This document shows positions 43,849 through 51,612 of a DNA stretch of 64,000 nt, piece by piece. A program made the translations under genes and the position numbers. This stretch comes from Alteromonadaceae bacterium (GTDB lineage Bacteria > Pseudomonadota > Gammaproteobacteria > Enterobacterales > Alteromonadaceae). The notes beneath the pieces were generated by a model. That model was given only the letters and a program-made list of their open reading frames with translations, had not been told where the DNA came from and did not search any database. The stretch's first letter is position 1, and each line of letters begins with the position of its first letter. The stretch lies in contig WKFJ01000020.1 of NCBI GenBank assembly GCA_014872785.1, forward strand, positions 1 to 64,000. The letters are read 5' to 3'.

Positions 43849-44217
43849 TTAGCGAAACGCTTGAACATTATCGTAATGATTGCTTATTGTGCTAAGCGCA
43901 TTGAATAACGCTTTCGATTCTTCTTGCTTCTCCTTGCCCTCTGTGGTGCGCTTATCGGCTTTACCAAGTTTGTTGGCCAGCATCTCCACGCGGGTTTTGC
44001 TGACAACAAGTGTGTCGCTGGACTGCTTCGCTTTTTTGACGATGGCCTCTTGCACAAATAAGCTCAATTCTACCTGCTTCAAAAAGCTACATATTTCTTC
44101 CAGCTGAGTGATATCGAACTGAGACAGCGAACCCTCAAGCTTCGCTAATAGCTGCGTTCTACGCTCTTGCTCAATGGAAAAATCGTTATCAAATTCCTTT
44201 GAAGTTGTGGCTGCCAT
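43849..44217 (-). CDS. Hypothetical coiled-coil protein
   Basis: The 122-residue product starts at ATG 44217 (MAATTSKEF); the longer ORF would include the promoter. Almost wholly helical and charged with heptad-like spacing (LEEICSFLKQVELSLFVQE). Single-gene unit. No family recognised. Confidence 0.6.
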   Translation of the reverse strand: MAATTSKEFDNDFSIEQERRTQLLAKLEGSLSQFDITQLEEICSFLKQVELSLFVQEAIVKKAKQSSDTLVVSKTRVEMLANKLGKADKRTTEGKEKQEESKALFNALSTISNHYDNVQAFR

Positions 44218-44253
44218 TGCTTTATACCTACTGTGTTTGGTTGATTTGAATTC

Positions 44254-44290
44254 AGAATAGCCAATAAAGAGATTGAGGCGACTTGATGGT
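44254..44290 (-). promoter_or_regulatory. Array promoter module 11
   Basis: Minus strand ACCATCAAGTCGC, 18 bases, TATTCT. It lies inside the 3' end of no gene and about 40 bases before ATG 44217. Confidence 0.75.
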
Positions 44291-44302
44291 ATGAAACAAG
44301 AG

Positions 44303-44593
44303 TTATAATCTCGACTCTGCACGTGCCAACGCGCGCCATTTTTTGGCAATAAATCGCTTAATTTCGGGACAATTGTATGCACGCGCAGTCTCAGACCAGT
44401 ATTCAAGCCCTCCGGCAAAAGTCCCTGATTGGCAGGCCGCCATTAACTCTTGGCACTGTTTTTCTGTGCCTAACCCGTCTATTAACAGCAAATATTCAGA
44501 CCTAGCCCGAACTCCTGATATCGAACTTGTTCCCTTAAAAATAAACGCAAGTAACGCGAATTTGATTTGAATCTGAAGGAAGATAAACGACAT
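44303..44593 (-). CDS. Hypothetical protein with N-terminal hydrophobic segment
   Basis: The 96-residue product (ATG 44593; ATG 44605 also possible) has a hydrophobic start (FIFLQIQIKFALLAFIF), perhaps a signal or anchor, then LLIDGLGTEKQCQELMAAC and a basic end. The first gene of its own unit; no array module is evident upstream. Confidence 0.5.
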   Translation of the reverse strand: MSFIFLQIQIKFALLAFIFKGTSSISGVRARSEYLLLIDGLGTEKQCQELMAACQSGTFAGGLEYWSETARAYNCPEIKRFIAKKWRALARAESRL

Positions 44594-44711
44594 GGTGACT
44601 CGCATAACAAGATAATGAATAGGGTCATCATCTCAACAAGCCCGAATGGCGTAATTAAATGGGGCACGACACCACCTAGATGTCACGCACTAACCATACG
44701 GTGTTAGCGTT

Positions 44712-44991
44712 CTAGTAAGCTCCTTCACGACCAATCACACACAGATTTGCCTCTTTATCGAGCAAAAAGTACATATAACACATCGCAAAATCATCAAAGC
44801 GCCCATGACAAGTCGTGTATTGGTCAGAGATAACCAAATCATATCCGGTAGGACAACTGGGTAAAAAACGATATTCTGAGGCACTGCGGCAACGGCCATC
44901 AGCAATCTCCCAAGCCCCTTGCGGGCAATATGAATCGGTTTGCTTGAATAAATTGCAAATACCATAGCGATAGTAAAAACGATGTTCTCAT
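44712..44991 (-). pseudogene. Frameshifted gene for an exported cysteine-rich protein
   Basis: ATG 44991 with a strong GAGGAGCGA site opens MRTSFLLSLWYLQFIQA, a signal peptide, but this frame stops soon after. The +1 frame continues as a plausible cysteine-rich mature protein (SYCPQGAWEIADGRC, then FLPSCPTGYDL, CHGRFDDFAMC) to TAG 44712. A single extra base, possibly in the TTTTT run near 44976, explains the break. Real mutation or sequencing error cannot be told apart here. Confidence 0.65.
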
Positions 44992-45019
44992 AGTTCGCTC
45001 CTCGATAACTGATATGGCA

Positions 45020-45056
45020 AGCTTACTGGCTATCGCATATCGCGCTACTGGAGCGT
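45020..45056 (-). promoter_or_regulatory. Array promoter module 12
   Basis: Minus strand ACGCTCCAGTAGC, 18 bases, TAAGCT. Serves the frameshifted 44991 gene. Confidence 0.65.
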
Positions 45057-45126
45057 GAAGAACGGGCGAATGATATGTGCATCTTCTCTAGGTGCTATAA
45101 GTATTCGCAAACCGTTCAAAGACAGA

Positions 45127-45432
45127 CTATTGAAAATACTCAGCTAACGAATAAATCAGTCCTTGCTGATATAAGCTGGTGCCATTTTCAAGCGCTGACA
45201 TTTGAGACAACGTAAGACTGGCGATAACTAAATAGGTTACAAGTGACGCATACATCACAAGCGCGGCAGGAAATCGATACTGTGCGGACAGCTCAAGTTC
45301 CCGAACAACACTAACCACAAGCAAGCTAGGTACAGCTAAAAACGCCGCTGCATGCGCATCTAGCGCGATGAACAGACAAGCCAATGCAGCATAACCCGCG
45401 ATATACCGCACGATGGGTAAGGACTTTTTCAT
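45127..45432 (-). CDS. Small multi-span membrane protein
   Basis: The 101-residue product has three hydrophobic segments (~8-25, ~28-45, ~55-75). Third gene of a set 46047-45788-45432 that has a transfer-type operator upstream. Function unknown. Confidence 0.65.
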   Translation of the reverse strand: MKKSLPIVRYIAGYAALACLFIALDAHAAAFLAVPSLLVVSVVRELELSAQYRFPAALVMYASLVTYLVIASLTLSQMSALENGTSLYQQGLIYSLAEYFQ

Positions 45433-45509
45433 ATGATATTAAATTCCCTTTTTGTCCTGGCTAATTCACACTGCTTCTGCGGCGCATTTTGCCACCTCGT
45501 GAGGCGGCG

Positions 45510-45788
45510 TTAGCCCAAAATATACCATCCCAAGAATAACAGTGCAGCGACGAACAACAACACCCAAGACGTGAACGAGACGGGGCTGTCGTCGTGGTCA
45601 TAGGACAGCTGCGCGATCAACGCATCGCGATAGTTAGCCGGCGCTCCGTCTTCCTCCCACTGTAAAATTGTCGCCTCAGATACCGCCATGCGCTTGGCAA
45701 ATTGCGCAATGCTTAACCCGCACTTTTCTCGTAGTCGTTTAATAGTATCTGGAGAAAGAACGTCTGCAGACGTTGACGTAACAGGCAT
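45510..45788 (-). CDS. XRE regulator with C-terminal membrane anchor
   Basis: The 92-residue product starts at ATG 45788 (MPVTSTSAD) behind AGAGGT. A helix-turn-helix (LSIAQFAKRMAVSEATILQWE) is followed by one membrane segment at the C-terminus (VLLFVAALLFLGWYILG). The smallest of three membrane-tethered regulators in the array. Confidence 0.7.
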   Translation of the reverse strand: MPVTSTSADVLSPDTIKRLREKCGLSIAQFAKRMAVSEATILQWEEDGAPANYRDALIAQLSYDHDDSPVSFTSWVLLFVAALLFLGWYILG

Positions 45789-45801
45789 TTCAAAAACCTC
45801 T

Positions 45802-46047
45802 TTAACAGTAAAGCTCAATCGCGCTCAGTTGTTTATTGTTAACCAGCGCTGGGGATAACGTCTGGGACTCAAATAGTCGGTAGAAATTATCTTCTTCACC
45901 ACTTAATTTCAATTCGTCCAAGTCAACCCACACGACAGCACCTAAATTGCGCTCAGACAACGCATCGCCATCTGACAGCAAGCTGGTGACGTCATCCAAT
46001 ATTACACTGGATACTTTGAGCCTTGCCGCTTTAATCACTTTTAACAT
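45802..46047 (-). CDS. Small hypothetical protein, 81 aa
   Basis: Begins MLKVIKAARLKVSSVILDDV, alpha/beta with an acidic middle. First gene of the only accessory operon with both a transfer-type operator and an array module upstream. Confidence 0.6.
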   Translation of the reverse strand: MLKVIKAARLKVSSVILDDVTSLLSDGDALSERNLGAVVWVDLDELKLSGEEDNFYRLFESQTLSPALVNNKQLSAIELYC

Positions 46048-46080
46048 TGATGCACCTTACTTGGTTGATAATCCGAAGTC

Positions 46081-46117
46081 AGTGTCGCAAGAAACCTGTT
46101 CTGCGCCACTGTATGGC
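46081..46117 (-). promoter_or_regulatory. Array promoter module 13
   Basis: Minus strand GCCATACAGTGGC, 18 bases, GACACT. It lies between the transfer-type operator and gene 46047, giving tandem promoters. Confidence 0.5.
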
Positions 46118-46158
46118 CAATGTCATTAGTCTACGCAATCGAGCGGTCTGATCGGGAG

Positions 46159-46188
46159 GCTAGAAGCGGGTTATTACCCCACTCTAGC
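46159..46188 (-). promoter_or_regulatory. Activator-type dyad operator inside the accessory array
   Basis: Minus strand GCTAGAGTGGGGTA half and ATAACCCGCTTCTAGC half, then -10 TAGACT at 46128-46133 at the conserved distance, the same -10 as parM. It puts genes 46047-45127 in the transfer regulon (inference). Confidence 0.65.
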
Positions 46189-46208
46189 GCACATAATCAT
46201 AAAAAACG

Positions 46209-46781
46209 CTAGTGAGAGTCGGCAATAGGAAGTGTATTGATAAGCGAGCCAATGGTCACATTCAGTAGCGTGACATAAGCATTACCAAGCCCGAATTGTT
46301 CTGCGCAAGCAAAGTAGTTCTCTGCGATGTCTGTTTTGCCTTTTTCACTAAAGATAGCCGTGATGATAGGCAACATGATAGCGCCTCTTTGGACAAATGT
46401 CGGGCAATGAATGTCCGATGGCAATGGTATTGGCAACCCTTTAAAAGATTCAAACTGCTTATCAAAATGCATGCGCTGTGCTGCTGTGCTTTCCATGCAA
46501 CCATCGACGTCTTGGATAACCCCCGCCTCAAAACTGATCAGCAGCTGTAAAAAGGCGTTTAATCCAAAATCATTAACATACTCCACCAGTCCGTGGAGTT
46601 TGTTGGTCTTTTCGCACATGGCCAACATCGTACACATATCCAAAAAAAACCAAGGTGCCATGTCAGCAAATGACAATGAGGGAGTGTCTGCGGGTGAAAT
46701 GGGGGCATATCTGGCCATTTCTTTTTCAAGTGCACTTTGCACACCACCAGATAACACTAAATTTTCATCAAGAAATTCCAT
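46209..46781 (-). CDS. Hypothetical protein
   Basis: The 190-residue product is mainly helical with Cys/Met-rich segments (FFLDMCTMLAMCEKT). Last gene of a four-gene operon from module 47907. No family recognised. Confidence 0.6.
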   Translation of the reverse strand: MEFLDENLVLSGGVQSALEKEMARYAPISPADTPSLSFADMAPWFFLDMCTMLAMCEKTNKLHGLVEYVNDFGLNAFLQLLISFEAGVIQDVDGCMESTAAQRMHFDKQFESFKGLPIPLPSDIHCPTFVQRGAIMLPIITAIFSEKGKTDIAENYFACAEQFGLGNAYVTLLNVTIGSLINTLPIADSH

Positions 46782-46821
46782 ACGTCCTTACCTTATTCCA
46801 CACAAACGTTGATGATCACCG

Positions 46822-47124
46822 TCATCTTAGATTTGATATTTTATCACGCACGTAGATGACTACAAAGAGCCCAGCACCACTGCCAAGCAACCACAGTAAC
46901 TGAATAAGCAGATATTCGGGAAATGCCCCTAGCGTAAACCAATCATCAACACCGAATAAGCGATGCGCTGTGGGCTGATGCTGTGCCGGGAATGCTGCAT
47001 AGCCCACGAGCATGATAATCACTACCGCCCGTATCTGCCATGTGCGTTTATTAGTAAAAGCCAGCATCAATCCGAAGCAAACCAACACGGCAGCAAAAGG
47101 TACCAAGAAAAACGGCAACATCAA
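46822..47124 (-). CDS. Small membrane protein
   Basis: The 100-residue product has three membrane segments (~3-22, ~33-48, ~68-92). It overlaps the preceding gene by four bases (ATGA type). Confidence 0.65.
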   Translation of the reverse strand: MMLPFFLVPFAAVLVCFGLMLAFTNKRTWQIRAVVIIMLVGYAAFPAQHQPTAHRLFGVDDWFTLGAFPEYLLIQLLWLLGSGAGLFVVIYVRDKISNLR

Positions 47125-47369
47125 CGCACTACCTCAAATTTATCAGTACCGACAATCACATTGAGCGAGCGATTAATCTCCCATTGGACAATCAAGCTAC
47201 CCGCATCATCAACGTCCACCACCTTGCCCAGCGTGCCACTTGGAATAGGATCTGGATCGCCAGGCATTGCCAATAACCGGATAGTGACGCCAGTATAACG
47301 CTCACGCCATGCTAAAACTTGAACACGAGAAGGCGCGGCATTTTTTTCAGATAATCGTTCAATCATCAT
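47121..47369 (-). CDS. Small hypothetical protein, possible beta-barrel (SH3-like)
   Basis: The 82-residue product has a basic helix then short strands with TIRLLAMPGDPDPIPSG and LGKVVDVDDAGSLIVQWE, which look like an SH3-type barrel as seen in DUF4314-like proteins. Second gene of the operon. Confidence 0.6.
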   Translation of the reverse strand: MMIERLSEKNAAPSRVQVLAWRERYTGVTIRLLAMPGDPDPIPSGTLGKVVDVDDAGSLIVQWEINRSLNVIVGTDKFEVVR

Positions 47370-47378
47370 TCAGCTCTC

Positions 47379-47861
47379 CTATCCTGCGGCCATGACAGCG
47401 TTGACTGCGCGTGTGAAGCGTGGTGTGCCGAAGTCCTTGCGGTGAAACAAGTGCTCCGCTTTATCCAGTGTTTTTTTGTTCATATTGTTGTAAACCAGCT
47501 TGATGTACTGAGAGTGGAAATCTTCAATACGCCCTTTGTACGGAAAGTTTCGTTGTGTGATTGAAAGGAGCGCACTTATCTCCTCTTTGCTCATCGATGC
47601 AATATCCTCTCTGCTGTATTCAAATACCGGCTTAACAATCCACGGGAAACGCACCAACAGGTACTTCTCTTGACTTAAATGTATGTCTGCTTCAATCACG
47701 CGAAACAGAAAACGCGCCGGTCGCAAAGATTGTTGTGAATTTGCCAATGTCACCAGCTCTTTAATTGCCAGTGCTGAAAGCTGATGGCGCTGGCAATATT
47801 CCTCCGCACCTGCATGATGTGAAAGTTGAAATAACTCAAACGCTAACTGATAAGTCTCCAT
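47379..47861 (-). CDS. Hypothetical protein
   Basis: The 160-residue product starts at ATG 47861 (METYQLAFEL) behind GAGGT; GTG 47867 is less likely. Helical and basic towards the end. First gene of a four-gene operon. Confidence 0.6.
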   Translation of the reverse strand: METYQLAFELFQLSHHAGAEEYCQRHQLSALAIKELVTLANSQQSLRPARFLFRVIEADIHLSQEKYLLVRFPWIVKPVFEYSREDIASMSKEEISALLSITQRNFPYKGRIEDFHSQYIKLVYNNMNKKTLDKAEHLFHRKDFGTPRFTRAVNAVMAAG

Positions 47862-47906
47862 AGCCACCTCATTTGTCTCTGGATGTGTTTGATAGGACGT
47901 CTTATT

Positions 47907-47943
47907 AGATTCTCATAAAGTCCAATTCGCGCGACCGCATCGG
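47907..47943 (-). promoter_or_regulatory. Array promoter module 14
   Basis: Minus strand CCGATGCGGTCGC, 18 bases, GAATCT. Serves 47861 to 46209. Confidence 0.6.
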
Positions 47944-47994
47944 AAACCAACACGTCATTCGTGTTTATTGTCATAGTCTGACCATACAAATGCC

Positions 47995-48354
47995 TTACTT
48001 AAGCCGTGCGCGCACACCCTTTGCCCCACCAATCTGTGAGGGCGTAACATCGTCATTCACCGCCGTTTCAGCCATCAAGTCGACCGCGTCTTTACGGGCG
48101 TGTTTCCACTGGGCAGCAGTGGGTGATTTGGTATAAACACTGGGCAAAATATTGCCTGTGCCATACTCAACCGGCAGGATGTCAAAACGGTAGTCGACGT
48201 AATCAAATAGCGCTGAGGACGCCATCTCTTTGATCCGCAGTTCAATACGAGATTTTGCTTGTTCAAGTGTCGGCAAAGCCGCGATATTCACAGTACGGTC
48301 AAACTCAAACTGGCAGTAATCAGTCTGAGTTACGAGAAATAAAGTGTGTTGCAT
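47995..48354 (-). CDS. Hypothetical protein
   Basis: The 119-residue product begins MQHTLFLVTQTDYCQFEF, alpha/beta, with a conserved-looking YRFDILPVEYG strand. TAGGAGCGA precedes the start. Divergent from the acr-aca-like operon. Confidence 0.6.
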   Translation of the reverse strand: MQHTLFLVTQTDYCQFEFDRTVNIAALPTLEQAKSRIELRIKEMASSALFDYVDYRFDILPVEYGTGNILPSVYTKSPTAAQWKHARKDAVDLMAETAVNDDVTPSQIGGAKGVRARLK

Positions 48355-48381
48355 CTTGTCGCTCCTAAGTGATGTACAACA

Positions 48382-48418
48382 AGAATGCCAGGCACACGCG
48401 ATTACGCGACTAGATGGT
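48382..48418 (-). promoter_or_regulatory. Array promoter module 15
   Basis: Minus strand ACCATCTAGTCGC, 18 bases, CATTCT. A short CGCG-TAAT-CGCG hairpin lies in the spacer. Confidence 0.7.
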
Positions 48419-48454
48419 TAGGTATGATTCGCCCCAAATTCATCTGAGAACTAT

Positions 48455-48483
48455 TTGACCCGAATACCCTGTTAGGGTATAAA
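48455..48483 (+). promoter_or_regulatory. Sigma-70 promoter with palindromic operator for the acr-aca-like operon
   Basis: TTGACC at 48455-48460, a 17-base spacer and TATAAA at 48478-48483. The perfect palindrome ATACCCT-GTT-AGGGTAT (48464-48480) fills the spacer and enters the -10, the ideal place for a repressor. Confidence 0.8.
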
Positions 48484-48541
48484 TACTAAAAATGGTGTGG
48501 AGATTGGGCTCCGCGCCTTAATAACTGAGTGGATATGAACT

Positions 48542-48733
48542 ATGAAAAAGAACATTGCATTAACGATTGACGGCAAAATTGAGAGTAGACACGATACGGA
48601 GGCCGAGGCATACGAAGAGATAAGGCTACATAGAGAAAGCTACGAAAAAATACAAAAAGAAAGCCCCCACTTAATTAGTCTTGATAATCCTTACGAATAC
48701 CGAGTCATTCAACTCGGACAAACCGATGACTAA
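48542..48733 (+). CDS. Small acidic protein upstream of an Aca2-like regulator; anti-CRISPR candidate
   Basis: The 63-residue product begins MKKNIALTIDGKIES and is charged with a long Glu/Arg/Tyr helix and a C-terminal strand (PYEYRVIQLGQ). Its stop overlaps the start of the next gene by eight bases. Anti-CRISPR genes are typically small, unrelated to each other and followed by an aca gene that represses the operon. The architecture fits exactly; the protein itself matches no anti-CRISPR I know, so the call rests on context. Confidence 0.6.
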   Translation: MKKNIALTIDGKIESRHDTEAEAYEEIRLHRESYEKIQKESPHLISLDNPYEYRVIQLGQTDD

Positions 48734-49136
48734 AGCCGAATTTTACTTAGCGCAACAAGCGCTTGGATTATCAGACAGTCAAATAGCGCATTGCCTTAAC
48801 GTCTCAAAAGATACAATCAAAAGCTGGAAAAAAGAAAGAGGTAATCCGATACCTGACGGTATTGAGGCAGAGCTTGAGGCGCTGACAGTGCAGATTGCAA
48901 TGATTGCCGAGGCGATTGCAATGGATTTGAATGAACAGTACGAAAACGACCCAAGGCACCATCCCAGAGTGTTCATCTATCGAGAAAATGACTGGCATCA
49001 AGCTGAACGTGAAGAAGCGCTAGGACACAGCTTGCCATTTGCTGCATTGCATCAATTAGCGGTTCGTTGGGCAATGGAGCAATGTGAGGATACTGAACCC
49101 GCAGTGTTTTGGTGGCACACCTGGAGCGAGGCTTAA
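48726..49136 (+). CDS. Aca2/YdiL-like (DUF1870) helix-turn-helix autorepressor
   Basis: The 136-residue product starts at ATG 48726 (MTKAEFYLAQQALGL). The helix-turn-helix is LSDSQIAHCLNVSKDTIKSWKKE, followed by PIPDGIEAELEAL, a helix and a C-terminal RVFIYRENDWHQAER...ALHQLAVRWAMEQ region. That order (HTH, Pro-Asp turn, helix, aromatic strand, dimer helix) is typical of YdiL and Aca2. It probably binds the palindrome at 48464-48480. Confidence 0.7.
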   Translation: MTKAEFYLAQQALGLSDSQIAHCLNVSKDTIKSWKKERGNPIPDGIEAELEALTVQIAMIAEAIAMDLNEQYENDPRHHPRVFIYRENDWHQAEREEALGHSLPFAALHQLAVRWAMEQCEDTEPAVFWWHTWSEA

Positions 49137-49153
49137 TCAACACAAAAACGCAT

Positions 49154-49190
49154 GAAGCTTGGGAATTTTTACAAGCCAGGCTTCGTTTTT
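49154..49190 (+). terminator. Terminator after the acr-aca-like operon
   Basis: GAAGCTTGG pairs with CCAGGCTTC (one G-T wobble) and is followed by GTTTTTC. Confidence 0.75.
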
Positions 49191-49233
49191 CTCTAAGCAA
49201 GTTACAGTGTTCACTCTTTATTTGTTACGCTTT

Positions 49234-49785
49234 TTAGCGCTCGCCAGAGAGGTAATTTTCAATATTACTGATGATAAATTGCAGACGATTGTCAGGACTT
49301 CTGATGTAGTGAAATCCCTCCCGAAAGACACCATCATGCACTTTATTACCAAGCGCAGATTCACTATAACCGGTAAGTTCACTCAGCTTTTTCTTTGTAA
49401 TGGCAAATAAAGTGTTACTTGGACAATTATTTAAACGCCAAGACTCGTTATTTACCAACCATAAATTATATTGTTGAATCTTGATTTGTATTCTGCCGTC
49501 TGGCGACTTTTTGTAGTGCACATCACGCTGGAAGATGTTGTCATGGATTTTTTTTCGAAGAGCGCCTTCGCTGTATCCAGAGAGTTCCGCTAATTTCTTG
49601 ATTGTAACCGCGCTCAACCATTGATTATTATTACTTTGCAGAACGGCATTATCACGTATTAGCTTTGCATCTAATTCAAATTGTTCCAACAAAGACGCAA
49701 GCAGCATTAAATGCTCATAGCTCAGATTTGAAGTGTGCAACCTATTGATGATACTCGCTTTGATTTTTGCAACGTCAGTACCCAA
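49234..49785 (-). CDS. Protein with two Xis/AlpA-like DNA-binding repeats
   Basis: The 183-residue product starts at TTG 49785 behind AGGAG. Two similar units (VTIKKLAELSGYSEGALRKKI...HYKKSPDGRIQI and ITKKKLSELTGYSESALGNKV...HYIRSPDNRLQF) each resemble the excisionase winged-helix that reads KKIHDGVF-HYRKSPDGR. Excisionases usually have one such unit. It may be a recombination directionality factor or a transcription factor. A CGACT-N5-AGTCG palindrome lies upstream near 49832. Confidence 0.7.
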   Translation of the reverse strand: MGTDVAKIKASIINRLHTSNLSYEHLMLLASLLEQFELDAKLIRDNAVLQSNNNQWLSAVTIKKLAELSGYSEGALRKKIHDNIFQRDVHYKKSPDGRIQIKIQQYNLWLVNNESWRLNNCPSNTLFAITKKKLSELTGYSESALGNKVHDGVFREGFHYIRSPDNRLQFIISNIENYLSGER

Positions 49786-49931
49786 AAATTGCTCCTGCTC
49801 ACTTGCATGTTAGGGTGCCTGTGCGACCGACTTAGCGAGTCGCTGACGGAAGATTCACTATTACAAGGCCGCACAGACATTGAAATTATTACACAGATAA
49901 TCAATCCGCTACACCAAGAGATTGACTTAAC

Positions 49932-50444
49932 TCAAGAATAACTACAATCAGAATTCATGCCACCGCTTGGTATGACGTACCATTCCTCGGTTGCATTTAC
50001 TTCGTTGTCGCTTGAGCACAAGGCACCATCGCTATTTAAAGCAGTCCCTGGAGGGCATTGATACCATTCGACATCTAACATGTCATTTTCAGACACTCGA
50101 AACATGAATGTTTGATATGGTGTTTCTTTTTTTAGGCATTTGCCATCGACGAAGATATAGCCACCTAAATCGATATCGGATTCCAGATATGGGGGCCAGT
50201 CTATCTCTTCCAACAAACAACTATTGTTACCAGCAGGGATAGCTTTGTATTGTTCAGTATCCCGAGAAACCGGGATAAGCGCCCAAATTCGCTGATATTG
50301 ATCTATGTAGGTATCGGTGTCTGAAATAAGCCTCAAGGAAACAGCCTCACTTCCAACGCTATAAACATCACTAACCAGATACTTACATCCCTGACTTGCA
50401 AGGGCGGCGACGGATAGCAAAAACATCTGGACTAACTTGTTCAT
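49932..50444 (-). CDS. Lipoprotein of unknown function
   Basis: The 170-residue product starts at ATG 50444 (MNKLVQMFLLSVAALASQGC); the lipobox LASQGC sets the lipid-modified cysteine. The mature part has several cysteines and ends PSGGMNSDCSYS. Last gene of the long operon from module 53303. Position 50447 is an alternative start. Confidence 0.75.
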   Translation of the reverse strand: MNKLVQMFLLSVAALASQGCKYLVSDVYSVGSEAVSLRLISDTDTYIDQYQRIWALIPVSRDTEQYKAIPAGNNSCLLEEIDWPPYLESDIDLGGYIFVDGKCLKKETPYQTFMFRVSENDMLDVEWYQCPPGTALNSDGALCSSDNEVNATEEWYVIPSGGMNSDCSYS

Positions 50445-50458
50445 CATCAATTCCTAGG

Positions 50459-51055
50459 TTAATCAATAACATTGAAAGCTTTCGATAAAGGGAATTCATT
50501 CCGATAAAAGACAAAGTCTTCATTAATTGAATAGCTTTTACCGCTCACGGAAAGTGCTTCTTCACGCTCCAGTAACTCCCTCAAAATTATATTTGTATTA
50601 TCAGAAATATTATCATCATAGCGCAGTAGTGAGGTGAGTATTAAATTAAAATCAGCAGGGCATTCTTCATTGTGTAATTTGAAGAATTCAGCTATCTGAT
50701 TAAATTGGTATTCATAACTACACACCAACCCTTCAATGACTTTCTGAATAATTTGGTGCTCTGGATTTGAACTAACTACTGATTTAAAATTCATCGCAGG
50801 AAGTTGTAAATAAATCAAAAAAAGTTTTTCAACTTCATTCATGTGCTTCGCATTTCCTGTCGCACCAAACTTTACTCCTATATGGTTGGAGTCTTCAGTA
50901 ATGCTGAATCTCGTCCTTACACCTAATGCATGAAGAAATATTGAAAACCCATGCAGATAAAGGGATGCGCAATAGGAAAAGCCGTCAGGAAATAAAAAAT
51001 TAAATAGATATTCTCGATAGAAAATTGTTTCATCATTGGGCTTATTAGCGTTCAT
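50459..51055 (-). CDS. Hypothetical protein
   Basis: The 198-residue product begins MNANKPNDETIFYREYLF; rich in Phe/Tyr/Leu in the first third, helical after. Between two lipoprotein genes. No family recognised. Confidence 0.6.
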   Translation of the reverse strand: MNANKPNDETIFYREYLFNFLFPDGFSYCASLYLHGFSIFLHALGVRTRFSITEDSNHIGVKFGATGNAKHMNEVEKLFLIYLQLPAMNFKSVVSSNPEHQIIQKVIEGLVCSYEYQFNQIAEFFKLHNEECPADFNLILTSLLRYDDNISDNTNIILRELLEREEALSVSGKSYSINEDFVFYRNEFPLSKAFNVID

Positions 51056-51075
51056 GCTCCTCTATTCCTTCTTTG

Positions 51076-51612
51076 TTATTCACTCTTTGCCAATTCAGTG
51101 AAGTTGGCTTTGTCTGGGATTAAGCATTGCAAGTGAGTTAAATATTCTCCATTGTCTGTGACAGACAACGGACCATAAAAAACCGAAGGGCGTTCACCCA
51201 TGTCAGGACAATACTCCTTGATGTCATCCTTTTCTGACGCTCTCTCGAAAGCGACATCAACCGACATTGGAATGCACGCAGCATGTAGCAACCCGGATTC
51301 TAATTGTTTGGCTCTCAACTCAAAGCCATTTTCGCAAATACTTTGAATTGGTATCTCCAAACAATCAGAGGTCTCGCAGACCGAGATGCCTAGTTTGTGT
51401 TCTTTGCCTCGTATGAAGAACTCATCGTTCCGTAGCTCTGGAGAATAAGACAACCCTTCGAGGCTGCGAATTGGATATTCACCCTTGACATACTCTAAAG
51501 CTTTGACTTGAAGAACTGTTTTTCCGGATGCTTGCAGCCCAACTTCATTGACACCTTCAAAGCCGCAGGCGTTTAACATGATTACCAAGGGTGTAGCTAA
51601 CAGTTTATTCAT
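51076..51612 (-). CDS. Lipoprotein of unknown function
   Basis: The 178-residue product starts at ATG 51612 (MNKLLATPLVIMLNACGFEG), with lipobox LNAC. GAGGA lies upstream inside the end of the previous gene, so translation is coupled. Mature part has three cysteine pairs. Same operon as the 49932-50444 lipoprotein. Confidence 0.75.
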   Translation of the reverse strand: MNKLLATPLVIMLNACGFEGVNEVGLQASGKTVLQVKALEYVKGEYPIRSLEGLSYSPELRNDEFFIRGKEHKLGISVCETSDCLEIPIQSICENGFELRAKQLESGLLHAACIPMSVDVAFERASEKDDIKEYCPDMGERPSVFYGPLSVTDNGEYLTHLQCLIPDKANFTELAKSE

